Positions 51,305 through 60,546 of a stretch of DNA of 64,000 bases are shown here, piece by piece; within the stretch, counting starts at the first letter, position 1; each line of letters begins with the position of its first letter. Origin of the DNA: Vicinamibacteraceae bacterium (GTDB lineage Bacteria > Planctomycetota > Phycisphaerae > Phycisphaerales > UBA5793); assembly GCA_011525805.1 (NCBI GenBank), contig WYBR01000109.1, positions 1 through 64,000 on the forward strand. Direction: 5' to 3'. The position numbers and the translations under genes are program-made. The notes below the pieces were generated by a model. That model saw only the letters and a list, made by a program, of their open reading frames with translations, was not told the DNA's origin and did not search any database.

Positions 51305-52831
51305 ATGAAGTCGCTCTCACTCATCGTTGTTCTGGGCGTCGGTTCGCTCGGCGCCGGCATCGGCCTTATCGTCGCGGCGGACCGCTACGGCTGGATCGGC
51401 GCCGGGCAACCTGACGAGGCGCCGGGCGCGCGGTGCGTCCACGACGTTGAGGCCCGGGGCTGTCCCTTCTGCCATCCGGAACTGATTGAATCGCTGGGCT
51501 GGTGCGAAGGGCACGACGTGGCCGAGGCGCTGTGCACGCGGTGCAACAGCGCCCTGATTCCCGCCTTCAAGGCGCAGGGCGACTGGTGCGGAGAGCACGG
51601 CCTGCCGGAGTCGCAATGCGCGATCTGCGCGGCCGGTCCCGGTTCGGGGAGCGCGGTGAGCGTGATCAGCGCTGGCGGCGGCGGTTCCGGCGAACCGGTG
51701 CTTCGCGCCAACCGCCCGCCGTCGGCCGAGTGCCCCAACGCCTTCGCCACCGTAGTGCTCAAGTCGCCGGAGATCGCCCAGCGCGCCGGCCTGACCGTCG
51801 AGACCCTGCGCCAGGCGACGATCGAGGAGTCGATCGCGACGAGCGCGCAGTGCGCGTTCGACGGCGACCGCGTGGCGCACCTCGCCTCCCGCGCGCCGGG
51901 AACGGTCGCCCAGGTCCGCGTCCGCCTCGGGCAGCGGGTTGCTGAGGGCGACGTGCTGGCCATGATCGAGACGTCCGAACTGGGGTCGGCGAAGGCGGCC
52001 TACCTCCAGGCGAGCACCCTCGTCGAACTCTGGGAGCGCAACCTCGAGCGTGAGAAGCGGCTCTTCGAACAGCGCGCGGGCACCGAGCGCGAGGTGCTCG
52101 ATGCGGAGACGAACCTCGTCGAGAGCCGCGTGCGCCTCTCGAGCGCCGCCCAGCACCTGCGGAACCTCGGCCTGTCGGATGAAGACCTGGAGCGCGTGCT
52201 CAGCGAGCGCGACACGTCCTCGCTGCTGCCGCTTCGAACGCCCTTTGAGGGCGAGGTCATCGAGCGCCACGCGGTGGTCGGCGAGGTCATCTCGACGAGC
52301 GAAGCGCTCTTCGTCGTCGCCGACACGAGCAACATGTGGGTCATGCTCGACGTCCCCGAGCGCGAGGCCGCGCGCGTGCGACAGGGGCAGACGGTGCGTC
52401 TGGCCTTCGACGGCGCCGCGGGGCGCGCGTTCAGCGGTGAGATCGCCTGGATCAGCACCAACGTCGATCCGCGGACGCGAACGCTCGCGGCCCGGGCGGA
52501 AGTGGAGAACGGCGAGGGGGCGCTGCGCGCCAACATGTTCGGCCGCGCCGAGATCAGGATCCGCACGATCGAGAACGCGGTCCTCGTGCCCGAGGCCGCC
52601 GTGCAGTGGGACGGCTGCTGCAACCTCGTCTTCGTCCGCCAGACCCGGACGGTCTACCAGCCCTACAAGGTTACGCTCGGGTACAAGCGCGACGGCTACT
52701 ACGTCGTCGAGGAGGGCGTGCCCGCCGGCGAATCGGTCGTCACCCAGGGCAGTTTCCTGCTCAAGACCGAGATTCTCAAGGGGCATATCGGCGCCGGCTG
52801 CTGCGAAGTCCACCCGGGCGCAGAGAAGTAG
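51305..52831 (+). CDS. RND efflux periplasmic adaptor with Cys/His-rich N-terminal module (CusB/CzcB-like)
   Basis: 508 residues. TM anchor (1-25); Cys/His module (about 40-110: CPFCHPELIES, WCEGHDVAEALCTRC, DWCGEHGLPESQCAIC). The adaptor proper follows: lipoyl half APGTVAQVRVRLGQRVAEGD, a helical hairpin (YLQASTLVELWERNLEREKR) and FEGEVIERHAVVGEVI. The membrane-proximal domain has DGCCNLVFVRQ and GAGCCEVHPG, giving extra Cys pairs. It links pump and outer channel; the Cys modules suggest capture of a soft metal. Confidence 0.88.
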   Translation: MKSLSLIVVLGVGSLGAGIGLIVAADRYGWIGAGQPDEAPGARCVHDVEARGCPFCHPELIESLGWCEGHDVAEALCTRCNSALIPAFKAQGDWCGEHGLPESQCAICAAGPGSGSAVSVISAGGGGSGEPVLRANRPPSAECPNAFATVVLKSPEIAQRAGLTVETLRQATIEESIATSAQCAFDGDRVAHLASRAPGTVAQVRVRLGQRVAEGDVLAMIETSELGSAKAAYLQASTLVELWERNLEREKRLFEQRAGTEREVLDAETNLVESRVRLSSAAQHLRNLGLSDEDLERVLSERDTSSLLPLRTPFEGEVIERHAVVGEVISTSEALFVVADTSNMWVMLDVPEREAARVRQGQTVRLAFDGAAGRAFSGEIAWISTNVDPRTRTLAARAEVENGEGALRANMFGRAEIRIRTIENAVLVPEAAVQWDGCCNLVFVRQTRTVYQPYKVTLGYKRDGYYVVEEGVPAGESVVTQGSFLLKTEILKGHIGAGCCEVHPGAEK

Positions 52832-52869
52832 GCCCTCAACACGCACGTCTCGCATCCCGGGCGCCACTC

Positions 52870-55800
52870 ATGCTCAACTCCCTCATCACCTGGTCGCTGC
52901 ACAATCGCCTTCTTGTCGTCGCGCTGACGCTGATCATCGTCGGCGCCGGGGCGTGGTCGATGCGCCGCCTGCCCATCGACGCCTATCCCGACACGACGCC
53001 GGTCATGGTGCAGATCAACACGACCGCTCCCGCGCTCTCGCCGCTCGAAATCGAGCAGCAGGTGACCTTCCCCATCGAGCAGGTCATCAGCGGCCTGCCG
53101 GGGCTCGAGCACGTGCGCTCGATCTCGAAGTTCGGCCTTTCGCAGATCACCGCGATCTTCGAGGACGGGACGGATCTCTACCTCTCGCGGCAGATGGTGA
53201 TGGAGCGTCTCCAGTCGGTCGAGACGGCGGCGGGGATTGACGCGCCGGAACTCGGCCCGATCTCGACGGGCCTGGGCGAAGTCTTTCACTATGTGGTCTC
53301 CGGCCTCGGTTACAGCCTGGAGCAACTCACGACGATTCATGACTGGGTCATCCGGCCGCAGTTGCAGTCGGTGCCCGGCGTGGCGGAGGTAAACACGTGG
53401 GGCGGCGAGCGCCGCCAGCACCACGTCATCATCGAGCCGGACCGCCTGCTTAAGTATGACCTGACGCTTGATGAGGTCTTCGACGCGCTTCGGCACAACA
53501 ACCTCAACGTCGGCGGGGGCAACATCACCCAGGCCGGCGAACTACACCTCGTGCAGGGCGTCAGCCTCACCTCGAGCGTGGAAGAGATCGGCGCCATCGT
53601 CATCGCGGCGCACGAGGGAGTGCCCATCCGCATCCGCGACCTGGGCGAGGTGGCCATCGGGCACGAGATCCGCCGCGGCGCCGCCACGGCGATGGGGGAG
53701 GGCGAGGTCGTACTCGGCCTGGGCTTCATGCTCATGGGCGAGAACAGCCACGACGTTACCGCGCGCCTCCGCGCCCGCCTCGAAGAGGTCAAGCGGTCGC
53801 TGCCTCCGGGCGTCGAGGTGCGCCCCGTCTACGAGCGCACCGAACTGGTGAACCAGGTCATCGGGACGGTCAAAGAGAACCTCTTAATCGGCGCGATCCT
53901 CGTCGTCGCGGTCCTGTTCATCTTCCTGGGCAACTTCCGCGCGGGGATGATCGTGGCGCTGGCGATCCCGCTCTCGATGCTCTTTGCCTTCAACGGCATG
54001 GTGCAGATCGGCATCGCGGCGAGTCTCATGAGCCTCGGCGCCATCGACTTCGGTCTCGTCGTGGACAGCAGCGTCATCATGGTCGAGAACTGCGCCCGCC
54101 GCCTCAACGAGGAGGGCGGAACGCGCCGCCGGCTCGACATCGTCCGAGACGCCGCCATCGAAGTCCGCAAGCCCACGATGTTCGGCGAACTCATCATCGC
54201 GATCGTCTACCTGCCCATCCTCACGCTCGAAGGCATCGAGGGCAAACTCTTCCGGCCCATGGCTCTGACGGTCATCCTCGCCCTGCTCGGCTCGATGATC
54301 TTCTCACTTACGCTCATGCCCGTGCTGGCCAGCCTGATGCTCAGCGATCGGGCGAGCCACCGCGACAACCTCGTCGTGCGGCTATGCAAGTGGGTGTACG
54401 CGCCGGTCGTTTCGCTGGCGATCCGGCTGCGGCCGGCGGTGATCCTCCTTGCCGTGGCGCTGCTCGCGGGCGGCGCGTGGCTCGGCTCGCGCCTTGGGGC
54501 CGAGTTCATCCCCCGGCTCTCCGAAGGCGCCATCACCATCAACACCATCCGCCTCGCCGGCGTTTCGCTCGAGGAGTCCGTCCGCTACGCGACGCAGATC
54601 GAGCGGGTGATTCTGGAGGAGTTCCCCGACGAGGTGCGCGACGTCTGGACCCGCGTCGGCAGCGCGCAGATTCCCACCGACCCGATGGGCATTGAAGTGT
54701 CGGACGTCTACCTCATGCTCCATCCGCGGGATCAGTGGAAGCGGGCCGCCCACCAGGATGAACTCGTCGAGCGGGTCGATGCCGTGCTCAGCGATCTGCC
54801 CGGCATGCGCGTCGTTTTCTCCCAGCCCATCGAAATGCGCCTCAACGAGATGATCGCGGGCATCCGCACCGATCTCGGCGTCAAGATCTTCGGCGACGAT
54901 CTCGAAGTGCTCAAGGAGAAAGCCTCCGAGGTCGCGGCCATTCTCGAATCGACACCCGGCGCGGTCGATCTCTATGTCGAGCAGATCACCGGCCAGCCGG
55001 TCGTCGAGGTGCGCGTCGATCAGGACGCGATCGCGCGGCACGGCGTGCCGGCACGGCACGTGCTCGAGATGGTCGAAGCCGTCGGCGGGACCGTCATCGG
55101 CGAGATCCGCGAAGGGCAGCGGCGATTCGATCTCGTCGTCCGCCTGCCCGATCGCTTTCGCGGCGATCCGGCTGAACTCGCCTCGGTCCTGATTCCCACG
55201 GCCGCGGGCGAGCGCCTGCCGCTGGGCCGCCTGGCGCGCGTCAGCCAGTTCGAAGGGCCTTCCACCATCACCCGCGAGTGGCAGAAGCGCCGCATCGTCG
55301 TGCAATGCAACGTCCGCGACCGCGACGTGGCGGGCGTTGTGGACGAAGTGCGCGAGCGGATCGCGCGCGAGATCGATCTGCCGGTCGGATACTACATCGC
55401 CTTCGGCGGGCAGTTCGAGCACCTTGAGCGGGCCCGGCTGCGCCTCATGTTCGTCGTGCCGGCGGCGCTGCTGCTTATTCTCTTCCTGCTGCACACGAGC
55501 ACGAACTCGGTCCGCGATGCGCTGATCATCTTTACGGGCGCGCCCTTCGCCACGCTCGGCGGGATTCTTGCCCTGTGGTGGCGCGACATGCCCTTCACGA
55601 TTTCCGCGGGAGTGGGATTCGTGGCGGTGTCAGGGGTGGCGATGCTCAACGGGCTGGTGATGGTCTCGACGATCCAGAACCTCATGAACGACGGCGTGCC
55701 CCTGCACGAGGCCATCCGGCGCAGCGCGCTGACGCGCCTGCGGCCCGTGCTCATGACGGCGCTCGTGGCGAGCGTCGGGTTCATCCCGATGGCCGTCAAC

Positions 55801-55977
55801 ACGCATGTCGGCGCCGAGGTGCAGCGCCCGCTGGCCACGGTCGTGATCGGCGGCGTGCTCTCCGACACGCTGCTGACGCTGCTCGTGCTGCCGGCGCTGT
55901 ACGCCGCCTTCGGCCGGGGCCGCGCGCCGCGCGAGAGTGCCGAGGCCGCGGCTCCGCTCGCGCCCCGACCCGCGTGA
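52870..55977 (+). CDS. heavy-metal efflux RND transporter (CzcA/CusA family)
   Basis: 1035 residues with 12 membrane helices and two large periplasmic loops. Start LNSLITWSLHNRLLVVALTL and the segments RRLPIDAYPDTTPVMVQI and EQQVTFPIEQVISGLPG are typical of heavy-metal RND pumps. TM4 reads AIDFGLVVDSSVIMVEN: the DFG-x3-D-x5-EN pattern of CzcA-type pumps for divalent ions, not the AMVDA-type of CusA for Cu/Ag. Substrate is therefore likely Zn/Co/Cd-like, though the Cys-rich partners leave copper open. The ribosome site is weak; coupling to the adaptor 38 bp upstream is likely. Confidence 0.92.
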   Translation: MLNSLITWSLHNRLLVVALTLIIVGAGAWSMRRLPIDAYPDTTPVMVQINTTAPALSPLEIEQQVTFPIEQVISGLPGLEHVRSISKFGLSQITAIFEDGTDLYLSRQMVMERLQSVETAAGIDAPELGPISTGLGEVFHYVVSGLGYSLEQLTTIHDWVIRPQLQSVPGVAEVNTWGGERRQHHVIIEPDRLLKYDLTLDEVFDALRHNNLNVGGGNITQAGELHLVQGVSLTSSVEEIGAIVIAAHEGVPIRIRDLGEVAIGHEIRRGAATAMGEGEVVLGLGFMLMGENSHDVTARLRARLEEVKRSLPPGVEVRPVYERTELVNQVIGTVKENLLIGAILVVAVLFIFLGNFRAGMIVALAIPLSMLFAFNGMVQIGIAASLMSLGAIDFGLVVDSSVIMVENCARRLNEEGGTRRRLDIVRDAAIEVRKPTMFGELIIAIVYLPILTLEGIEGKLFRPMALTVILALLGSMIFSLTLMPVLASLMLSDRASHRDNLVVRLCKWVYAPVVSLAIRLRPAVILLAVALLAGGAWLGSRLGAEFIPRLSEGAITINTIRLAGVSLEESVRYATQIERVILEEFPDEVRDVWTRVGSAQIPTDPMGIEVSDVYLMLHPRDQWKRAAHQDELVERVDAVLSDLPGMRVVFSQPIEMRLNEMIAGIRTDLGVKIFGDDLEVLKEKASEVAAILESTPGAVDLYVEQITGQPVVEVRVDQDAIARHGVPARHVLEMVEAVGGTVIGEIREGQRRFDLVVRLPDRFRGDPAELASVLIPTAAGERLPLGRLARVSQFEGPSTITREWQKRRIVVQCNVRDRDVAGVVDEVRERIAREIDLPVGYYIAFGGQFEHLERARLRLMFVVPAALLLILFLLHTSTNSVRDALIIFTGAPFATLGGILALWWRDMPFTISAGVGFVAVSGVAMLNGLVMVSTIQNLMNDGVPLHEAIRRSALTRLRPVLMTALVASVGFIPMAVNTHVGAEVQRPLATVVIGGVLSDTLLTLLVLPALYAAFGRGRAPRESAEAAAPLAPRPA

Positions 55978-56012
55978 GGAGCGCGCCCAGAACTCGCACA
56001 CCCCGAAAAACA

Positions 56013-56046
56013 GGCGCGCCTCGGCTGGGACTCGCCGAGGCGCGCC
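56013..56046. terminator. bidirectional terminator
   Basis: A perfect 13-bp stem GGCGCGCCTCGGC / GCCGAGGCGCGCC with an 8-nt loop lies between convergent genes ending at 55977 and 56081. Confidence 0.85.
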
Positions 56047-56080
56047 GACCTGAAAGGAGGATGGACTGGAGGGAGAATCG

Positions 56081-56662
56081 CTACCGGCTGCGGCGCCGCG
56101 TCAGGGCGAAGCCGCCAAGGCCCAGCAGCATCAGGCTCCCGGGGGCGGGGATGCTCTGAAACTCGATCGCAAACTCGGCGTCGTTGAAGTCGCCGTCGTA
56201 TCCCCGCTGCGAGCGGCGCAGATCCTCAACGCCGTAGAAACCCGTCGAGGCGTCGTAGACAAAGTTGAGCGCATCGTCGCCCACGTCGGTGCGGAAGAGG
56301 TCGCGCTTGGGGCGCGGATGGACGATCTCGTAGGCGAAGTGCAGCACGCTCTGCGACTCGAAGAACGCATCAAGGGCGACGGCCGCACCGACCTCGCTCG
56401 AATGGTTGTTGAAGAGCCACTGGCCCAGGCCGGTCTCGCGCGTGTCGGGGGCGAAGTGCAGAATCGCGTCAGACGTGCCCCAGCCGAGGAAGTAGAAATC
56501 ACCGGTGTAGCCCGCACTGCTGCCGGTGAACTCGATGGTGGCGGTCGAGGAACCGACGGGCGAGACGACGGGCCCGCCGATGACGGCGTCGGCTTTCGCC
56601 GAGCCGGAAAGGCCCAGCGCGATAAGACTCGCGAATGCAATCTGCCGGAAACTCCGTCTCAC
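56081..56662 (-). CDS. PEP-CTERM-type secreted protein
   Basis: 193 residues. Signal peptide (IAFASLIALGLSGSAKA), a beta-rich body with several F-Y/G-D segments, and the C-terminal sorting signal PAPGSLMLLGLGGFALTRRRSR split as motif (PAPGS), hydrophobic helix and Arg cluster. Proteins with this tail are cut by exosortase and displayed or secreted with exopolysaccharide. GGGAG supports the GTG start at 56662; the longer ORF upstream lacks a signal peptide at its start. Monocistronic. Confidence 0.85.
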   Translation of the reverse strand: MRRSFRQIAFASLIALGLSGSAKADAVIGGPVVSPVGSSTATIEFTGSSAGYTGDFYFLGWGTSDAILHFAPDTRETGLGQWLFNNHSSEVGAAVALDAFFESQSVLHFAYEIVHPRPKRDLFRTDVGDDALNFVYDASTGFYGVEDLRRSQRGYDGDFNDAEFAIEFQSIPAPGSLMLLGLGGFALTRRRSR

Positions 56663-57144
56663 GATCCACTCCCTTTCCTGAAGAGGGCACACTTCTCGGG
56701 TTCTCAGGCGGCGAGCCGGCCCACGGCCGTTCGCACGCCGGATCAAGCATCCAATTCACGGCGGGCCGACGCCACCCCGCGGCGACCGCGTGAGCGCCCT
56801 CGCGCCGTCGTATGCGGACTCGGCAAGCGCGGCAAGCCGCCGTGTTTCCGGACCTTGACGCGGTCGGAGCGCCCTTGCCGCGGACGATGAATCGACCCAT
56901 TGCAGGGTCGATGCATGGTCAATCAAGTCGTAGCGGCGTCGATCTTGTTATGCGCACTCTGCGCCCCTCTGCGGCGACAGATCTCATCCTCGCTGGCGCT
57001 TCGGCCTGGTTGACTGCTTCGCTGCACTTTCAACGCCCTCAGCACTCTCTGTGTCCTCTGTGGTGAATGCCCCTTCACCATTGCTACTGCCAAAGGCCTC
57101 CTTTGCCAGTCCTCTGCGCCCCATTGATGCTCTAGAATCCGCGC
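56663..57144. other. intergenic region, nothing distinctive
   Basis: 482 bp without a supported gene. The stretch about 57035-57068 (CTCTGTGTCCTCTGTGGTGA) is a low-complexity sequence often seen between bacterial genes. The promoter for the MoeB/ThiF gene presumably lies in the last 100 bp, but no clear boxes are seen. Confidence 0.4.
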
Positions 57145-58230
57145 ATGGCTGACTTCGCTCGTTACCACCGCCAGATGCTGCTGCCGGAGATTGGGCGCGA
57201 GGGGCAGGAGCGCCTGCTCGCCTCGCACGCGGCGGTGATCGGCTGCGGGGCGCTGGGCTCATGCATCGCGGACAGTCTCGCGCGTGCCGGCGTCGGCCGC
57301 CTCACGATCGTGGATCGTGACCTGCTCGAACTGACCAACCTCCAGCGTCAGACTCTCTACGATGAGCAGGATCTGGCGGACAACCTGCCCAAGGCCGAGG
57401 CCGCTCGCCGGCGCCTCGTTCGCATCAACTCCGTCGTCTCCATTCATGCGATCGTTGATGACGTCAACGCCTCCAATGTCGAGTCGATTATCGGCGAGGC
57501 GCAGGTGATCGTGGACGGCCTGGACAACTTCGAGACGCGCTATCTCCTCAATGACGTCGCGGTCAAGCGCGGGATCGCCTACGTGTACGGCGGGGCGGTG
57601 GCAACGCACGGCATGATGGCGACCTTTCTACCGCACCCCCCGCCCGCCGGCCGGGCGCGGCGCGCGTGGGATGCGTTCGCGGGCCCGTGCCTGCGCTGCG
57701 TCTTCGACGCCGCGCCCCCCGCGGGATCGACGTTGACGTGCGACACGGCGGGCGTTCTCGGGCCGGTGGTGGGCGTGATCGCCAACATGCAGGCGGCCGA
57801 GGCGATCAAGATCCTGGCCGGCCGCTCCGACGCCGTCAGCCGCGACCTCACGACCATCGACCTGTGGCGCGGAGAGCACCAGCGCCTCGATCTCACCGGG
57901 GCGTGGCGCGGCGGCGAGTGCGTCTGCTGCGGCCAAGGCCGTTTCGAGCATCTTTGCGGTGAGTTCGCCGGCGCGACGGCCTCGTTGTGCGGGCGCGAGG
58001 CCGTGCAGATCGTGCCGCGCGCGGCGGGGAGGACCGACCTCGCCTCACTCGCCTCGCGGCTCGAAGCGCACGGCCGGGTCGAGCACAACCGCTTCCTGCT
58101 CCGCGCCTCGCTCCACGACGCCACCGGACCCATCGACCTCACCGTCTTTCCCAACGGCCGCGCGATCATCAAGGGAACGAGCCAGCCCGAGGTCGCCCGC
58201 GGCATCTACGCCCGCTATGTCGGCTCGTGA
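57145..58230 (+). CDS. ThiF/MoeB/HesA-type adenylyltransferase
   Basis: 361 residues. The E1-like nucleotide site is clear: RYHRQMLLPEIG, GCGALGSCIADSLARAG, IVDRDLLELTNLQRQTLYDE and the second-Asp/Arg region VIVDGLDNFETRYLLND. A zinc site is formed by CLRC and CVCC. It adenylates the C-terminus of a ubiquitin-like sulfur carrier (MoaD or ThiS type). The C-terminal 100 residues (after CGQGRFEHL) form an extra beta domain in place of the rhodanese found in some MoeB; similar compact forms occur in planctomycetes. No partner carrier gene lies nearby, so pathway (molybdopterin, thiamine or other) cannot be set. Confidence 0.88.
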   Translation: MADFARYHRQMLLPEIGREGQERLLASHAAVIGCGALGSCIADSLARAGVGRLTIVDRDLLELTNLQRQTLYDEQDLADNLPKAEAARRRLVRINSVVSIHAIVDDVNASNVESIIGEAQVIVDGLDNFETRYLLNDVAVKRGIAYVYGGAVATHGMMATFLPHPPPAGRARRAWDAFAGPCLRCVFDAAPPAGSTLTCDTAGVLGPVVGVIANMQAAEAIKILAGRSDAVSRDLTTIDLWRGEHQRLDLTGAWRGGECVCCGQGRFEHLCGEFAGATASLCGREAVQIVPRAAGRTDLASLASRLEAHGRVEHNRFLLRASLHDATGPIDLTVFPNGRAIIKGTSQPEVARGIYARYVGS

Positions 58231-58294
58231 GACGGCCCGCGCCGCGATACAATCGCCCCCATTATCCGCAATCCATCAAGAGGAGTGAGTTTCG

Positions 58295-58798
58295 ATGACC
58301 TCTTCCGCACAGTTCCTTGCCGGCAACCTGCGCCTGGCCGTTGGATACGCCGAGAGCCTCGCCAAGGACATCCCGGCCGAGAAGTTCGCCTTCAAGCCCC
58401 ATCCCACCATCAACCATCCCGCGTGGTGCTTCGGGCACCTGGCGCTCTATCCCGACCGCACCTTCGCCATGCTCCTCGGGCGCAGCGACCTGGCGCGCGT
58501 GAACGAACGCTTCACGAAACTGTTCGAGCCGGGCAGCAAGTGCGAGGCCAACGCCGCGATTTACCCGCCCAAGGACGAGATCATGGCCGAGTTGCGCGCC
58601 CGCCACGCGGTCATGATCGACTATCTCGAACGGGTGGACGATGAAGTCCTGCAGCGCGAAACGACGCACGAGCGCTACAAGGCGCGCTTCCCGAAGATCG
58701 GCCACGCGCTTCACTTCCTCTTCGCCAACCACATCATGATGCACCTCGGCCAGGTCTCGTCCTGGCGCCGGTGCGTCGGCCTGCCCTCGGTTTCCTGA
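58295..58798 (+). CDS. DinB-fold metalloprotein
   Basis: 167 residues forming a four-helix bundle. Probable metal-binding His lie in NHPAWCFGHLALYP and in the C-terminal HIMMHLGQVSSWRR (H-x3-H), as in the DinB/YfiT family. These are damage-inducible or thiol-transferase-like proteins; the specific activity is unknown. GAGGAG precedes the ATG. Confidence 0.85.
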   Translation: MTSSAQFLAGNLRLAVGYAESLAKDIPAEKFAFKPHPTINHPAWCFGHLALYPDRTFAMLLGRSDLARVNERFTKLFEPGSKCEANAAIYPPKDEIMAELRARHAVMIDYLERVDDEVLQRETTHERYKARFPKIGHALHFLFANHIMMHLGQVSSWRRCVGLPSVS

Positions 58799-58834
58799 AC
58801 TGGCGGCGGACGGCGTGAAAGTCGCCCGCGCGCT

Positions 58835-59350
58835 CTACGCCGGGTACGTCGGCTTCTGCTGCCAGTCGAGTTCGTAGGAGCCGGGGATGCCGTGGTATTC
58901 GCGGGGGAAAACGTAGTCTTTGCGCAGAGGATGGCCGACCCAGTCTTCGGGCAGCAGAATGCGGCGCAGGTCGGGGTGCCCCGGAAAGTCGATGCCGAAG
59001 AGGTCGAAGATCTCCCGCTCGTGCCAATCCGCCGCGGGCCAGAGGTCGGCCACGCTGGGGATCGAGGGGTTGCCGCGGTCGGTGTAAACCTTGACGGCGA
59101 ACTCGTGCCGGTGCTTCATCGAGCGCAGGTCGTAGACGGCGCAGAGTCGGTCCTCGGCGACGTAGTCCACGCCGGAGATGCACAGGAGAAAGTCAAAGTC
59201 GAGATCGGCGCTGCCGGCAAGGAATTCGGCCACGCCGCGCCATTCGGCGGCATCGAGGTGGATGCGCGGGTGCTTGTCGAGCGGGTGCGAGGTGAGGATG
59301 CGTCCGGGGAACTTCGCTTCAAGAGCCTGGGTGATCTGCGTCGGATTCAT
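58835..59350 (-). CDS. nuoC: NADH-quinone oxidoreductase subunit C (orphan)
   Basis: 171 residues. The 30-kDa subunit signature is complete: WHEREIFDLFGIDFPGHP, then RRILLPEDWVGHPLRKDY. This subunit sits in the peripheral arm of complex I next to NuoD. No other nuo gene flanks it in this window, which is unusual, as nuoC is normally between nuoB and nuoD. It may serve a complex I encoded elsewhere. The start at 59350 is chosen because it opens the NuoC domain; the longer ORF upstream overlaps unrelated sequence. Confidence 0.9.
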   Translation of the reverse strand: MNPTQITQALEAKFPGRILTSHPLDKHPRIHLDAAEWRGVAEFLAGSADLDFDFLLCISGVDYVAEDRLCAVYDLRSMKHRHEFAVKVYTDRGNPSIPSVADLWPAADWHEREIFDLFGIDFPGHPDLRRILLPEDWVGHPLRKDYVFPREYHGIPGSYELDWQQKPTYPA

Positions 59351-59478
59351 GGCGGCGGATTCTAGGCCGCGTCGTTGCGCGGGCGCCGCGCGTTGCGGAC
59401 GCACCGAGTCCATGGTCCGACACTTTGATCCCTTGGTGCCTCGATGCCCTGATGCCTCGATCCCCCGATGCATTCTCC

Positions 59479-60516
59479 CTACGGCGTGCCCACCACGTTG
59501 CTGACTTCGCACGGTCCGGTCGGCTCGCGGATGAGGGCCTGGAAGTGGCCGGGGCAGGCGGCGGCGGGGAGGAATCGCTCGACCACGCCCGAGCCTTCGC
59601 CCGTCTCGACGCTGAACGCGACCTGGAGGCGCTGCCAGCCGAGGCCGAGTTGCGTCCCGCCGCAGGGGAGGTTCGGCGGGATGCGCACGTTGCCGGTCTG
59701 CTTGGCGTAGAGGAACGTCAGTGTGCTCTCCGGCGAGGCGTTGCTCCAGGAGAACTGCGCCGTGCCGCCGCACTCGCCTTCGACGGCGATGGTCATGGGG
59801 TCGAAGCAGCCGATGATCTTGATGAAGGAGTCCGCGGCACGCTGTCCCTGACTCCCCGCGGAGCGCCAGTCAGTGAAGCCCCAGCCTCCTTCGCCGTTCG
59901 GCCCGTCTTTGACATAGGCGTCAGCACCTTGGAGGGCCTGATTGAAGTTACGGTTGATGGACCAGTAACTTCCCTGCGGCGTCTCGTCGCGCGGCTGTAC
60001 CGTAATCCACGTGCGCCCTGCGGCAAACGGAATGTCAAGGCCTGAGACGTGAATCTCAACATGATGCCGAAATGCCAGATCCTCAATATGCCGTATGTAA
60101 ATGCCCTCCACAGGAATCTCCAGGCTAAGAGTCGGCTCTTGTGACGGGGTTTCATCCGTTCCCCACAGATACACGCGCACTCCGTTGGCCGGTATACCAT
60201 TCCCCGTGAAAACGAGGCTGTATGTGAACACATCAGTGATGCGACCCGCGCGCGGCGAAATAAAGTCGTCCGACACCAGCAGATCAAATAGCCTGTTGGT
60301 TCCTATTGTTGAGTTAAAGTTGTCGAGACCAGAATTAAATCTGAACAGCTCCATCTGACCTAGTTCTGCGTCAAAGATGACCATACAGTTTGCTGGATGC
60401 TCCGACGGCAATGTGACCGACGGGGTTGGCGGCATCAAATGAATAGCGGGCGGAAGTTGGCCAAGGCAGACAGCGGAGCACAGAAGCATGGATGATGCAA
60501 AGACGTGTGAGCGCAT
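59479..60516 (-). CDS. secreted protein with C-terminal SNVV domain
   Basis: 345 residues with a signal peptide (MRSHVFASSMLLCSAVCLGQ). The central region (about 65-230) is a predicted beta-sandwich (DDFISPRAGRITDVFTYSLVF; YWSINRNFNQALQGADAY) of the sort found in planctomycete surface proteins. The last 100 residues (from GECGGTAQFSWSNASPES) form the shared Cys-containing domain and end CEVSNVVGTP. Function unknown. Adjacent to a subtilase gene that carries the same end domain. Confidence 0.75.
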   Translation of the reverse strand: MRSHVFASSMLLCSAVCLGQLPPAIHLMPPTPSVTLPSEHPANCMVIFDAELGQMELFRFNSGLDNFNSTIGTNRLFDLLVSDDFISPRAGRITDVFTYSLVFTGNGIPANGVRVYLWGTDETPSQEPTLSLEIPVEGIYIRHIEDLAFRHHVEIHVSGLDIPFAAGRTWITVQPRDETPQGSYWSINRNFNQALQGADAYVKDGPNGEGGWGFTDWRSAGSQGQRAADSFIKIIGCFDPMTIAVEGECGGTAQFSWSNASPESTLTFLYAKQTGNVRIPPNLPCGGTQLGLGWQRLQVAFSVETGEGSGVVERFLPAAACPGHFQALIREPTGPCEVSNVVGTP

Positions 60517-60546
60517 GATGATCCTCCGAACGCGCGTGGGTCGAAG

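Noticed and set aside
57035-57068. CTCTGTGTCCTCTGTGG as a regulatory motif
   Set aside because: This low-complexity phrase is common between bacterial genes and has no dyad or spacing to suggest a binding site.
59400-59475. Short GATGCC/GCCTCGAT repeats as a tandem array
   Set aside because: Units are too short and irregular to call; probably simple low-complexity sequence.
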